Positions 24,285 through 32,459 of a DNA stretch of 64,000 nt are shown here, piece after piece (position 1 is the stretch's first letter; every line of letters starts with the position of its first letter). The DNA is taken from positions 17,138 to 81,137 of the forward strand of contig CAJSYI010000010.1 of NCBI GenBank assembly GCA_910573745.1, in the 5' to 3' direction. The translations under genes were made by a program, and so were the position numbers. This DNA is from Muribaculaceae bacterium. Its GTDB lineage: Bacteria; Bacteroidota; Bacteroidia; Bacteroidales; Muribaculaceae. The notes under the pieces were generated by a model. It ran no database searches and was not told where the DNA came from. It worked only from the letters and a program-made list of their open reading frames with translations.

Positions 24285-24656
24285 ATGGCTAATCACGAAA
24301 TATGGAATCCTATCCGGATGATTGACTGCGAGTGTTCGGTCAATTCAATAGACTACAATGCGACGGATCTTATTGTCGAGTTGGAACGGTTCGATAACAA
24401 AGGGATAGTAAGGATTGATTTCAAAGAAGTGTTCGCGTATCGCGTGACTTTGGAACATTTCAGAATCAACGATATACTGGATGGTGTGGGTATAGCACCG
24501 TTATACGAGGTTGAAAACTCTGATTATTATAACTTGCTAATGCAATCCGGTATGAAGGTGCTATATGGCGATGCCCTCAAAGTCCGGCATTTTGCCATAA
24601 AGACAACCGAGCATATCATAGATATTCTCACCACTAATAGTTATACTTTGATATGA
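24285..24656 (+). CDS. Array gene 21: soluble immunity-like protein, last of the array
   Basis: A 123-residue soluble protein (MIDCECSVNSIDYNATDLIVELERFDNKGIVRIDFKEVFAYRVTLEHF), beta-rich and acidic, of the kind common among small cytosolic immunity proteins. The ATG at 24285 is preferred; an alternative at 24264 overlaps gene 20. A hairpin terminator follows 30 bases after the stop, ending the operon. Confidence 0.6.
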   Translation: MANHEIWNPIRMIDCECSVNSIDYNATDLIVELERFDNKGIVRIDFKEVFAYRVTLEHFRINDILDGVGIAPLYEVENSDYYNLLMQSGMKVLYGDALKVRHFAIKTTEHIIDILTTNSYTLI

Positions 24657-24685
24657 TGGAATGTAACCAAACATATTATCGAAAG

Positions 24686-24715
24686 AGAATCCCCATGCTG
24701 ACGCACAGGGATTCT
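24686..24715. terminator. Bidirectional hairpin between the array and the mob genes
   Basis: AGAATCCC (24686-24693) and GGGATTCT (24708-24715) pair around a 14-base loop. Two operons converge here. A closely similar sequence (AGAGAATCCCCATGCT then CGCACAG) recurs at 45202-45232 in the ICE, so it may be a repeated element. Confidence 0.6.
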
Positions 24716-24721
24716 AAGGTT

Positions 24722-25222
24722 TCAGTGCCATTTGAATTTTCGGGTGAGATAGGTGACGAGTGCCACTGAGACCACCCAAAAGAAGATTATCAGGGAGACA
24801 AGCGAATTTATCTCTTCGGAATGTATGGCATGGGAATTTGCGAAAATTACCAATGCGAGAAATACGAACAGCCATATCAGGGAAAAGAGGATTATGTAGG
24901 CGGCGAGTGCCGGAATGATGACGCAGTTTCTTGCGGTCTCCATCTTATCGGTCATCGGCTTGACTTTGGCGTTGAATGTTGCAGCCATCTCGGTCGCGGA
25001 CTTCTGGAGATTCTCACTGACTGCCGATGAGAACTTTTGTGCGTCCATAGGAGAAGCTGCCTCCCGGATTTCATTGATGATGTAGGGAGCCTCTTTCATG
25101 AAGAGCCGGATCTGCAAGGCGAGGTCGCTCTGCGCCTCGATCTCTTTCTGCCGCAACTCGTCGTCTCTCGTCTCGGCTATCGCGCTGTCGATGCCGGAGA
25201 CATCAATCTTTTTAAGAGCCAT
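24722..25222 (-). CDS. Membrane protein partner of MobB
   Basis: A 166-residue protein. Residues 1-85 are helical and charged (MALKKIDVSGIDSAIAETRDDELRQKEIEAQ), then two membrane helices and the C-terminal motif LTRKFKW. It is a clear homologue of the 62064-62558 protein, which also sits after a mobB gene. The ATG at 25222 is 12 bases after the MobB stop. The topology suggests it anchors the relaxosome to the membrane or coupling protein, but this has not been shown. Confidence 0.75.
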   Translation of the reverse strand: MALKKIDVSGIDSAIAETRDDELRQKEIEAQSDLALQIRLFMKEAPYIINEIREAASPMDAQKFSSAVSENLQKSATEMAATFNAKVKPMTDKMETARNCVIIPALAAYIILFSLIWLFVFLALVIFANSHAIHSEEINSLVSLIIFFWVVSVALVTYLTRKFKWH

Positions 25223-25233
25223 AATATAATCGG

Positions 25234-26430
25234 TTATCTTCGGATTCCTTTTCTTCTTACAATTCCTATCTTGGAGCGGGCTGCTGCGGCACAACGACGG
25301 GCGCGGGCTATCTCTTCCTCGATGTCGTCACGCTTCTTCGGGAGGTCGTTGTTCGATGCCCCTCCGCCGCCGGAAACATAGACGGGAGTGTTGAGAAACG
25401 ACATGAAGCTCATCGCAACGGCGAAGTGGTAACAAGCCTCGTTGATAAGGACGGCCCAGTTCTCCACCTCCCGGAAATCAAACTCATCGTCGAACACGCG
25501 CATGACTTGTTCCGAGATAAAACGGGTGTGGGTCTCGTCATCATGGACAATATCGACACGCCGTGTGTCTGGTCTGTAAGCGGCATAGTCCGGGCGAATA
25601 TCGGATTCCCTGCTGTCGGCTTTTGTCTGCCTATCCTGTGCCGGGTGCAATTTGTTCCATGTTTCTTCAAGTTTGGATGCCATAAGGTTGCGGCCTTTGC
25701 CAAGCTCGGATGCCTTGAACTTGGCGTTGCCTTTTTTCAGGATATATCCACGGATTACACCCTTTTCATCAGTTCTTATCTTGACATCATATCCTTTCGC
25801 TTCAAGCCGGGCAAAGTAATCGTCAAGCGACCATTCGCCCATTTTTGACAGGACATCAAGACAGTCACGGCTGACGGACTTGCTGTTTATGTCGTGGATA
25901 TTTGTCGCTGTCTGCCAGCCTCGCTTGCGTGCGATGCGTTCCGCCGCCCGTTGTGCCCGAAGATGGATGTTTCGGTCATTGTTGATGTTCCCATTTTCGT
26001 CAAGACGGCTAACAACCGCATGGAGGTGAGGTATGCCGCTGTCGGATTCGAGGTGCAGCCACACGGTTGACTTGCTTCCGGCGAGATTGGTTCTCGGAGA
26101 GAGCTGCCGACCCTTTTTGTCCCTCATCTCCTGACGGTCAAACTCGGTCACGAAATCCTGCCAGAGCTGTTTCCAGTTATCAGGAGTGAAGTTGCGCGTA
26201 TGCTCAGGCGCAGGACTGATCTCTATTCGGATAAGGTTGTTCTTCATGCGTGGTCGGGACATGGAATCAAGCCTGACCGAGTTCCATATCCCCAAAGGGT
26301 CTATGCCGGGAGGGAGGAAGTTGTCGCAGATATGAAATATTTTCTCCGGATGCTTCTTGTTCGCCGACACGCCTGTAATGTAGTTCAGGGCGTTGATGCC
26401 GTGTGATATTGATTTTGCCTTCGCGATCAT
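25234..26430 (-). CDS. mobB: MobB-type relaxase
   Basis: A 398-residue Bacteroidales mobilization relaxase. The N-terminal region contains KAKSISHGINALNYITG and the metal-binding motif III SGIPHLHAVVSRLDENG (His135-x-His137), preceded by KSTVWLHLES. Relaxases of this family nick oriT and lead the strand into the recipient. The C-terminal half is variable and ends in a helical tail. mobA starts 4 bases upstream and oriT lies beyond it. A second copy at 62568-63764 shares the N-terminal coding part almost exactly. Confidence 0.85.
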   Translation of the reverse strand: MIAKAKSISHGINALNYITGVSANKKHPEKIFHICDNFLPPGIDPLGIWNSVRLDSMSRPRMKNNLIRIEISPAPEHTRNFTPDNWKQLWQDFVTEFDRQEMRDKKGRQLSPRTNLAGSKSTVWLHLESDSGIPHLHAVVSRLDENGNINNDRNIHLRAQRAAERIARKRGWQTATNIHDINSKSVSRDCLDVLSKMGEWSLDDYFARLEAKGYDVKIRTDEKGVIRGYILKKGNAKFKASELGKGRNLMASKLEETWNKLHPAQDRQTKADSRESDIRPDYAAYRPDTRRVDIVHDDETHTRFISEQVMRVFDDEFDFREVENWAVLINEACYHFAVAMSFMSFLNTPVYVSGGGGASNNDLPKKRDDIEEEIARARRCAAAARSKIGIVRRKGIRR

Positions 26431-26434
26431 GTTT

Positions 26435-26890
26435 TCAAATTTTGATAATGGTTTTTCTTGTGCGCGGACTTAATCGTCCACCGTTTATCACGGAGTTAAG
26501 AAATTCTGTGACGGCGTTGGTAATCGGCACTACCAGCCTGTACCAGTCGAGCATGAAGGAGACCTTTTGAAAAAGTATGATTCTCGCATCATGCTTCATT
26601 CCGGCAAGTGCGTTGGCGAAGTTGAGTATATCGACACGGCAACCGTCGAGGTTGTGAAGCAGTGCCGATTCCTCTTCGGTCAGTGCCGATGGAGGCTCGT
26701 AGCCCAAGGCGCGCTGCCTCATGTAGTCGCTCGGAGTAAGGTTGCATCCGGCGGCAATGTCGTGTATCTTCTCACGCTCTGCGGCTGTCATCTTGGTAGT
26801 GACGGTGCATGACCGCAAAGCCTCCGGCGGCAACTTCTTTCGCCTTGTCTTTCCGGCATTATTGTCGGGGCTATTATCTTTATGATTCAT
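26435..26890 (-). CDS. mobA: MobA-type mobilization accessory protein (MobC family)
   Basis: A 151-residue relaxosome protein. A basic N-terminus (GKTRRKKLPPEALRSCTVTTKMTAAEREKIHDIAAGCNLTPSDYMRQRALG) forms a ribbon-helix-helix domain that binds near oriT, followed by a helical C-terminus. The ATG at 26890 is used; an open frame up to 27031 runs through the oriT-like hairpin and is discounted. It is followed by mobB at 4 bases. The C-terminal end is duplicated without visible change at the right end of the window. Confidence 0.85.
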   Translation of the reverse strand: MNHKDNSPDNNAGKTRRKKLPPEALRSCTVTTKMTAAEREKIHDIAAGCNLTPSDYMRQRALGYEPPSALTEEESALLHNLDGCRVDILNFANALAGMKHDARIILFQKVSFMLDWYRLVVPITNAVTEFLNSVINGGRLSPRTRKTIIKI

Positions 26891-26929
26891 ATAATCGGAT
26901 ATTCGTGATTTGTAAAACTGATTATCGGG

Positions 26930-27020
26930 TGCGAGCCTGCGAGCGGCCATGCCCCTGACCGTAGGGAGGGGCGAGGCGTTTTGGTGCAACCGAGCGGAGC
27001 GAGGGTAACACCAAAACATA
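26930..27020. other. Candidate origin of transfer (oriT)
   Basis: Directly upstream of mobA lies a perfect 9-bp inverted repeat, GTTTTGGTG (26978-26986) and CACCAAAAC (27009-27017), around a GC-rich centre. Hairpins of this kind next to mobA are typical of oriT, where the relaxase binds. The nick site cannot be placed by eye. Confidence 0.55.
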
Positions 27021-27050
27021 TCTCGCAACACTTCTCAAAAAACACTGTCT

Positions 27051-27503
27051 TCAGACCTGTACTTCTGGATATTCATGGCACATCTGATTCGGCTCTCTAT
27101 CTGCAAAGAATCCGTTAGACACCAGTTTTCCGTCGGAGTTCTTCCAGCCCATTATGCAGGAGAACGAGACTGCCGAGCCGATACGCGAGTTATAGATTGC
27201 CACCAGCCCTGCGGTCTCCATTCTCGCAAGGATATTGTGCATCTTCTTCCGTCCAAGATTCCATTTCTCTGCAAGGCCGATTTCCGAGAACTGCGCCTGA
27301 CCTGGTTTCAGGTTGAGCGGTCTGCGGAAAGTGCCGTCATATCCGGGAGAGGTACGCATCTCTTTCAGCAGTCCGCTGAATATCGCCATGTTGCTGATTG
27401 CGTTGCCGTTGTTGTCGGTCGTTGTTTCCGACAGCCATTCCACGGCTTCCGCTGTCAGCCAGATGTTTACCGATGAAAAGGGATATATGTTTTGTTGTTC
27501 CAT
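27051..27503 (-). CDS. Winged-helix replication/regulatory protein
   Basis: A 150-residue protein beginning MEQQNIYPFSSVNIWLTAEAVEWLSE. The central FSEIGLAEKWNLGRKKMHNILARMETAGLVAIYNSRIGSAVSF is a winged helix of the type found in replication initiators and small regulators of mobilizable elements. The ATG at 27503 is preferred; a longer frame to 27794 runs into the neighbouring gene and has atypical composition. The TTGGCA-AAA-TGCCAA palindrome lies 28 bases upstream and may be its operator. Confidence 0.6.
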   Translation of the reverse strand: MEQQNIYPFSSVNIWLTAEAVEWLSETTTDNNGNAISNMAIFSGLLKEMRTSPGYDGTFRRPLNLKPGQAQFSEIGLAEKWNLGRKKMHNILARMETAGLVAIYNSRIGSAVSFSCIMGWKNSDGKLVSNGFFADREPNQMCHEYPEVQV

Positions 27504-27530
27504 GTTCCTTGTTTTCTTATAGATAGTGTA

Positions 27531-27545
27531 TTGGCAAAATGCCAA
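27531..27545. promoter_or_regulatory. Palindrome upstream of the winged-helix gene
   Basis: TTGGCA-AAA-TGCCAA is a perfect 6-bp inverted repeat about 28 bases before the start at 27503; an operator or origin-binding site is likely. A second inverted repeat, ATATTCTTCA (27666-27675) and TGAAGAATAT (27702-27711), lies further upstream in the same 250-bp non-coding stretch. Confidence 0.45.
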
Positions 27546-27753
27546 AGTTTGGATTTTTACAAAGTGAGATTTATGTACGATGGTTTTATACTTCGGTCTC
27601 CTTGTCCTTCTGTCTTTCAACCCATACTCCGATGATATTCTGATAATGGTGGATTGCATTTTTGAATATTCTTCATGTGTTTCTTCCGATAATTTTCTAA
27701 TTGAAGAATATGGAACAATGAAAACGGAGGGAAAAGGGGATGGCAATGATTCT

Positions 27754-28245
27754 CTATTTCTGCATCGGCGCATTAGACGGCGTGTTTCCGGCATTATGAT
27801 TGGTACCCGTAGTCTGCAATTTCGGGAGGTTGTTCAACACCGTCTGTATGTCCTGCCTGTCGGAAGATACTGTAAGCAGTGCTGTGGTGATGTCTATTAT
27901 CTCTTCCTTGCCTACATATTGCGACACCGATTTCATCAGTATGAGTGCCCGCTTCTGCCGATGTGCGCGGATGCCGTCCACATCCCCGGTTTCCTTGTCG
28001 CATCCGAAGTTGAGATAGCGGTTGAGTGCGGAGCGGTCATACTGCGGCATGGTCTCCAACGTGCTTTTCCCTGCGGCAATCGAGAGCATGGAGCGGAGTG
28101 CGTCGGCCTCGTAGGGGGTACATCCGCCAAGAAACTCCATGATGACTTGGGTTTTCCTTTGATTCCCGGATTTTGACTCTTTGGATTTGGTATCCGATGA
28201 TTTACCGGTCTTTCCTCCCGGCGTGGTTGTTATGTCTGTCGGCAT
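27754..28245 (-). CDS. Uncharacterised IME protein
   Basis: A 163-residue protein with a basic, Lys/Ser/Thr-rich N-terminus (residues 1-35) followed by a helical domain (VIMEFLGGCTPYEADALRSMLSIAAG ... LMKSVSQYVGKEEIIDITTALL). It lies between the excisionase-like gene and the replication-like gene. I do not recognise the family; a DNA-binding accessory role is plausible from the basic tail. Confidence 0.55.
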   Translation of the reverse strand: MPTDITTTPGGKTGKSSDTKSKESKSGNQRKTQVIMEFLGGCTPYEADALRSMLSIAAGKSTLETMPQYDRSALNRYLNFGCDKETGDVDGIRAHRQKRALILMKSVSQYVGKEEIIDITTALLTVSSDRQDIQTVLNNLPKLQTTGTNHNAGNTPSNAPMQK

Positions 28246-28272
28246 AGTCTTTAATGATTTGATTTGTGAGGG

Positions 28273-28512
28273 TTAAAGAGGCTTCTTGTTCGCGAGATAG
28301 TGGGCGGCTTCGGCGTCTATTTCGTCCTGCGAGGATATGCGGACGCTCTTGAGGTATGCGTCGAGGTCATCGGGGTCGAAGAAGCATATCTTTCCGCTCG
28401 GCTTGTACATGGGGATTACGCGCCGCATCATCATCTTGCGGAAGTACGACAGGGAGAAGCCGAGATAGTCTGCGGCTTCCTGAGAGTTGAGAAGTTTTCG
28501 TTTAGTCTGCAT
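28273..28512 (-). CDS. Excisionase-like HTH protein
   Basis: A 79-residue protein: KLLNSQEAADYLGFSLSYFRKMMMRRVIPMYKPSGKICFFDPDDLDAYL is a classic HTH_17/excisionase domain. The ATG at 28512 is used. A TAATTTTG promoter motif lies about 80 bases upstream on the minus strand. It is likely to be the directionality factor for the tandem integrases, or the regulator of the mob operon. Confidence 0.75.
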   Translation of the reverse strand: MQTKRKLLNSQEAADYLGFSLSYFRKMMMRRVIPMYKPSGKICFFDPDDLDAYLKSVRISSQDEIDAEAAHYLANKKPL

Positions 28513-28591
28513 CGACAAAAGTTTTTTAGTTGATATTCTTTGTTTTTAGAATGTGCTGATTGATAGACTTGTCAGCCTTTTGATTCCGATG

Positions 28592-28599
28592 CAAAATTA
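28592..28599 (-). promoter_or_regulatory. -7 promoter element for the excisionase-like gene
   Basis: On the minus strand the sequence is TAATTTTG, about 80 bases upstream of the ATG at 28512. No clear -33 was seen. Confidence 0.4.
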
Positions 28600-28655
28600 C
28601 AGCCGTCCCCGTGTGGCACAATGTGGGTCTCACGGGGAAAGGTTAAAAATGACAA

Positions 28656-28691
28656 ACGCACCATACGCTGAATTTCAGTCGTATAGTGCGT
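28656..28691 (-). terminator. Long hairpin after the 28737 gene
   Basis: ACGCACCATACGCTGAA and TTCAGTCGTATAGTGCGT pair as a long stem with two small defects around a very small loop. It follows the stop of the minus-strand gene at 28737 and separates that operon from the excisionase-like gene. Confidence 0.55.
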
Positions 28692-28736
28692 CGTTAAAAC
28701 GAATATGTCTGTTGTAAATGGGGATAAGCCGGATTA

Positions 28737-29147
28737 TTACGGGATTCTGCGCCTTGAACGCCATTCCTCTATGGCTTCATCAATGGATTTGCGGTAATTC
28801 CGGTTGTCCTCGGTGGCATGGCCGGCGCAGATGTCGGAACGGTGCTTGTCGTAGTATGACCTGGCGATGCCGCAGCGTTGCAGGAACAACCGCACCCATG
28901 TCTCAGCCTCTTTCCTTGGGCTGATGTTACTCGCCACGGCAAAGACCATGTAGCAGACCCGCAGTTTCTCCTTCGGCAGCACGGCAATGGATTTTGCCTC
29001 TTCCCTTACGTTGAGGAAATTGGCAAAATCGAGAGGGGTACAGTTCTCAAACTGGCTGTCGTTGCAGACATCGTGTATCGCCATGCACAAGCCCAGTTCA
29101 ACCACATCACGCCACTTGGCGGTTTCAAGCAACAAACCTCCGTTCAT
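28737..29147 (-). CDS. Uncharacterised IME protein
   Basis: A 136-residue soluble protein (ELGLCMAIHDVCNDSQFENCTPLDFANFLN ... VFAVASNISPRKEAETWVRLFLQRCGIARSYYDKHRSD). It overlaps the upstream coiled-coil gene as ATGA, so the pair is probably co-translated. Family not recognised. The Cys residues are scattered and do not form a clear metal site. Confidence 0.55.
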   Translation of the reverse strand: MNGGLLLETAKWRDVVELGLCMAIHDVCNDSQFENCTPLDFANFLNVREEAKSIAVLPKEKLRVCYMVFAVASNISPRKEAETWVRLFLQRCGIARSYYDKHRSDICAGHATEDNRNYRKSIDEAIEEWRSRRRIP

Positions 29148-29767
29148 CGACCTTCCCCTTTCTCCATGCGGTCAAGGTCGTTTATAATACTTCCGGCTAT
29201 GCCGTTCAGTTTCGTGGCAAGCGCATACAGGTGTGAGGCTTTGAGGGAAAAGACATCCCCGGCGCGCCGGTTCTCATGCTCGTATTCAGCATATATTCTC
29301 CTGACATCGGTCTGCCGCCTGTCATGTTCCGCCTTTGCAGCATCGCACTCCTTCTCAGCCTCGGCATACTCTTTTGAGCCGAGAGGTAGATAGTCAAGGC
29401 GGTGGTTCAGCTCGCAGTACCGTTTCCAGTAAGGGTTAAGTTCATCAGAAGCCTTTTGAAATATGGCATGGTAATGTCGGGAGTGAGCGTTTGCAATCCC
29501 CCGGAAATCAATGCCGTCAAGCCGCCCTATATTATTAAGGAGTGTCGTGGTCTCTGCTTTGAGGGAAATAGCTATCTCACGTAATCCTGACAAATCCTCA
29601 CCTGCCATAACCTCCGCATCGGCTATAAGCGCATTGGTGTCCTGAAGGTCGTAGTAGAACCGTGCAAGCTCATACGCCTGTTCAAAAGACATCGTACTAC
29701 CATTGCAAGCGGCAACAATCCCATTGACTTCATCGAGCCGGTTTGCGATATTTATAGATTTCTTCAT
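29144..29767 (-). CDS. Coiled-coil protein of unknown function
   Basis: A 207-residue protein, strongly helical, with long heptad-like stretches (AEAEKECDAAKAEHDRRQTDVRRIYAEYEHENRRAGD). The ATG at 29767 is preferred and overlaps the end of the ATPase gene. It overlaps the next gene as ATGA. It may be a structural or adaptor protein that acts with that gene. Confidence 0.55.
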   Translation of the reverse strand: MKKSINIANRLDEVNGIVAACNGSTMSFEQAYELARFYYDLQDTNALIADAEVMAGEDLSGLREIAISLKAETTTLLNNIGRLDGIDFRGIANAHSRHYHAIFQKASDELNPYWKRYCELNHRLDYLPLGSKEYAEAEKECDAAKAEHDRRQTDVRRIYAEYEHENRRAGDVFSLKASHLYALATKLNGIAGSIINDLDRMEKGEGR

Positions 29768-31095
29768 AAAAACATTGTCATATATACCGGGAGACACAAT
29801 ACAGTGCCATCCTTGCGCATATCTTTCGTATATACAAGATATTCATTTTTAATTCTTGACGAAAATTTAGAGCAGAAAGCATCCAATGAGGCATGAGCCT
29901 TGTAACCGGACGATTTCACCTCGATTGGGCTAACCTTGTCTCCGTCTGAAATCAAGAAATCAACCTCGTAATTGTGTTTTCCGCTCTCTGTCGGAAATGT
30001 ATAGTAGTGCAGTTCGTGGCCTGCGGCCTTAAGTATCTGCGCCACCACATTCTCGTAAACATAGCCGAGGTCGGCACTGAGTTTGTTGCTCAGCAGTTTT
30101 TCATATATTACATTCTGTGTGAATTTTTTATCCCAAAATGCAAGTGTTACGAAAAGTCCGGTGTCACCGACAAACATCTTGAAACGGCTTGTGTCATGGT
30201 GCAACGACATCCCGGCACCCGGATCGTTGGCATGGTATGACATATTGACCGTCATTGACTCCTTCATTTCCGACAGCACGTCCGCAAGCTCGTGACTTCT
30301 TGCCCCGCCTGTTGAACTCCACGCCATATAACGGTTTGAATTGCGTGTCAATTCCGACGGAATGTTATGGAACAGCAGCGATGCGTTGCCGGATGGGTCT
30401 ATGCGGTTGAAGTCGTTTTCATAGAGAGTGATTATTCCCCGTTTCGAGCGATCGACCTTCTCCATATTGTTCGTCTCTATATAAGTGGCGACGGCCTGCG
30501 GCATACCTCCCACAAGCATATACAGCCGGAAATCGCGCATGAGTGAGCGGTTGGCTACATCCCCAAGAGATTTTCGGTCTCTGAAACATTCCTCAAGCAT
30601 AGGTACGGACACTCTGTCACCTAAAGCCCACCTGAACTCCTCGTAATCCATCGGGTACATATTGACCGTAAGTTCCTCGCTGGGTATCAGTATCCCATCA
30701 ACATTTTTCCTTATAGAAATCAGCGAGCCGGTCTCAATATAGTCATAACGACGGTCTTTAACGAGATATTTTATGGCCTGTCGTGCCTTGGGGCAGTTCT
30801 GCACCTCATCGAAGATGATGACAGACTTCCGTTCAATCAGCTCAACATGATATATCATCTGCAGGCGCATGAATATGAAATCGAGGTTTGACACGTCATT
30901 GAACAAATCCCGTACCTCGTCGCTGCACTCGACAAAATCAATCAGTATGTAACTGTCATACTCGGCGCGTGCAAATTCCTCGGCAATCGTTGACTTTCCG
31001 ACCCGTCGCGCGCCTTTTATCAACAAGGCTGTGGAACCGTTGTCCGATTCTTTCCATTGTTGCAGTTCCCGGTATATCTTTCGCTTGAATATCAT
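29764..31095 (-). CDS. AAA_14/DUF4143 ATPase with nuclease-like C-terminus
   Basis: A 443-residue protein. The Walker A motif is GARRVGKST at 28-36 and Walker B is VIIFDEVQNCPKARQ. The C-terminal DUF4143 part carries YEVDFLISDGDKVSPIEVKSSG, the PD-(D/E)xK-like core. This family is common in Bacteroidales genomes and often linked to mobile elements and defence, but its action is not settled. The start at 31095 is preferred over 31122. Two 18-bp direct repeats lie upstream of its promoter. Confidence 0.85.
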   Translation of the reverse strand: MIFKRKIYRELQQWKESDNGSTALLIKGARRVGKSTIAEEFARAEYDSYILIDFVECSDEVRDLFNDVSNLDFIFMRLQMIYHVELIERKSVIIFDEVQNCPKARQAIKYLVKDRRYDYIETGSLISIRKNVDGILIPSEELTVNMYPMDYEEFRWALGDRVSVPMLEECFRDRKSLGDVANRSLMRDFRLYMLVGGMPQAVATYIETNNMEKVDRSKRGIITLYENDFNRIDPSGNASLLFHNIPSELTRNSNRYMAWSSTGGARSHELADVLSEMKESMTVNMSYHANDPGAGMSLHHDTSRFKMFVGDTGLFVTLAFWDKKFTQNVIYEKLLSNKLSADLGYVYENVVAQILKAAGHELHYYTFPTESGKHNYEVDFLISDGDKVSPIEVKSSGYKAHASLDAFCSKFSSRIKNEYLVYTKDMRKDGTVLCLPVYMTMFL

Positions 31096-31119
31096 GTAAT
31101 AGCCATTGTTTAACAGGTG

Positions 31120-31127
31120 CAAAGATA
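31120..31127 (-). promoter_or_regulatory. -7 promoter element for the AAA/DUF4143 gene
   Basis: On the minus strand the sequence is TATCTTTG, matching TAnnTTTG, 24 bases upstream of the ATG at 31095. Confidence 0.5.
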
Positions 31128-31137
31128 ATCAATCTCA

Positions 31138-31188
31138 CACGATTCTCAAAATGTTTTAGGCTGTATTTGGCACGATTCTCAAAATGTT
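31138..31188. repeat. Two 18-bp direct repeats upstream of the AAA/DUF4143 gene
   Basis: CACGATTCTCAAAATGTT occurs at 31138-31155 and 31171-31188, a spacing of 33 bases or about three helical turns. The repeats lie directly upstream of the -7 element of the ATPase gene, so they are candidate operator sites bound on one face of the DNA. Confidence 0.7.
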
Positions 31189-31229
31189 AGCCTTGTGCAA
31201 ATGTAACTTGCTGTCAGGCAATGACATTT

Positions 31230-32459
31230 TTAGTCGTTTTCTTCTTTTTCATTTCTCTTCTCAAACATCTTGTCAACGAGGTTGACAGCCTCAATCTTCT
31301 TACTGTCAACAATTTTTGCGTAAATCTGCGTTGTGCGGACATCGGAATGCCCCATCAGCTTACAGGTCGTATAAAGGTCTGCTCCTACGGTCATCATGAG
31401 TGTTCCGAATGTATGGCGGGATGTGTGAAAAGTCAGATGTTTGTCTATTCCGGCGGATTTTGCCCAAACCTTGAGAATCTTGTTGATTGTCATCAGAGAC
31501 GGCAGCCCTGAGAAAATGGGGGAGTTTTCATCTTCATTTCTTTCAGGAAGCCATGCGAGCGCATTGTTGGAAAGCGGGATATAAACAGGTGTCGATGTCT
31601 TCTTCATTACAACCGACAGCAGGTATCTGCCGTCATTCATCTGCACATCTTTCCATTTCAAGGCGTAAATGTCGCTCATTCTAAGTCCGCAATAGCATGA
31701 AAACAGGTATGCCTGTTTCACAACCGGATTATAGCAATCGGTGGCTGTGATTTTCTTTAATTCTTCAATCGTCAGGAACTGTCGTTGTGATTCGGGCTTT
31801 TTCACACGTTCTGCCGCAGAAAGCAGCATGAACGGATTTTCGCCGAGTACTTCCGCACGGACAGCGGCATTGAGCGCAATCGAAAGCTGGGAGATATAGC
31901 TCACCGCCGTGCCTTGCGATATACGGCCTTCCTTTGGCGCGTATGCACTGTTCCTAATTCCCTCGCTCACCTTGTTCTGCCTGTTGTATGAGTTCTGCAG
32001 CCAGTCGATGAAGCCGAGTGCCCATTTCTTGTCTATATCACCCATGCGGGTCTTTTTGCCGTACAGTGTCACGACTTTAATAACACTGCCCAAAAGTGCT
32101 ATATTGCGTATGCCCTTGCGTTCCTGCGCGGCCTTGAATTTGTCGAGCCAGTCCGTCAGCAGAAGTTTCTGCCACCCGGCATTGCGCCTTATTCCGGCCT
32201 TTCCGTTGGTTATGTCTATTATACGCTGGGATTTTATGGCTTCCACTGCGGCACGGGTCGCCCTGTTCTGCTCCTTGACTTTCGCGCTGACTTCAGGAAG
32301 CAGATAGAGTTTAAGAAACTCATAACTACGTTTCCCATTGACATATATGTCAAGATAGAAGGATTCTGAACCGTCAGCGAGTTTCTTGGTGCGCACTCTG
32401 ACAGGTTCTTTGAGTTTTGTTTTCTTTTTGGGAGAGGTCATATTATTTAGTTTTGTCAT
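31230..32459 (-). CDS. Tyrosine recombinase, second of a tandem pair
   Basis: A 409-residue integrase with N-terminal arm-binding and SAM-like regions and the catalytic set Arg (LRMSDIYALKW), His-x-x-Arg (HTSRHTFG), His (LMGHSDVRTT) and Tyr (QIYAKI). The ATG follows directly after the TAA of the upstream integrase, so both come from one transcript. The two are diverged paralogues of the same family. Tandem integrases of this kind may act as a heteromer on the two att sites. Confidence 0.9.
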   Translation of the reverse strand: MTKLNNMTSPKKKTKLKEPVRVRTKKLADGSESFYLDIYVNGKRSYEFLKLYLLPEVSAKVKEQNRATRAAVEAIKSQRIIDITNGKAGIRRNAGWQKLLLTDWLDKFKAAQERKGIRNIALLGSVIKVVTLYGKKTRMGDIDKKWALGFIDWLQNSYNRQNKVSEGIRNSAYAPKEGRISQGTAVSYISQLSIALNAAVRAEVLGENPFMLLSAAERVKKPESQRQFLTIEELKKITATDCYNPVVKQAYLFSCYCGLRMSDIYALKWKDVQMNDGRYLLSVVMKKTSTPVYIPLSNNALAWLPERNEDENSPIFSGLPSLMTINKILKVWAKSAGIDKHLTFHTSRHTFGTLMMTVGADLYTTCKLMGHSDVRTTQIYAKIVDSKKIEAVNLVDKMFEKRNEKEEND

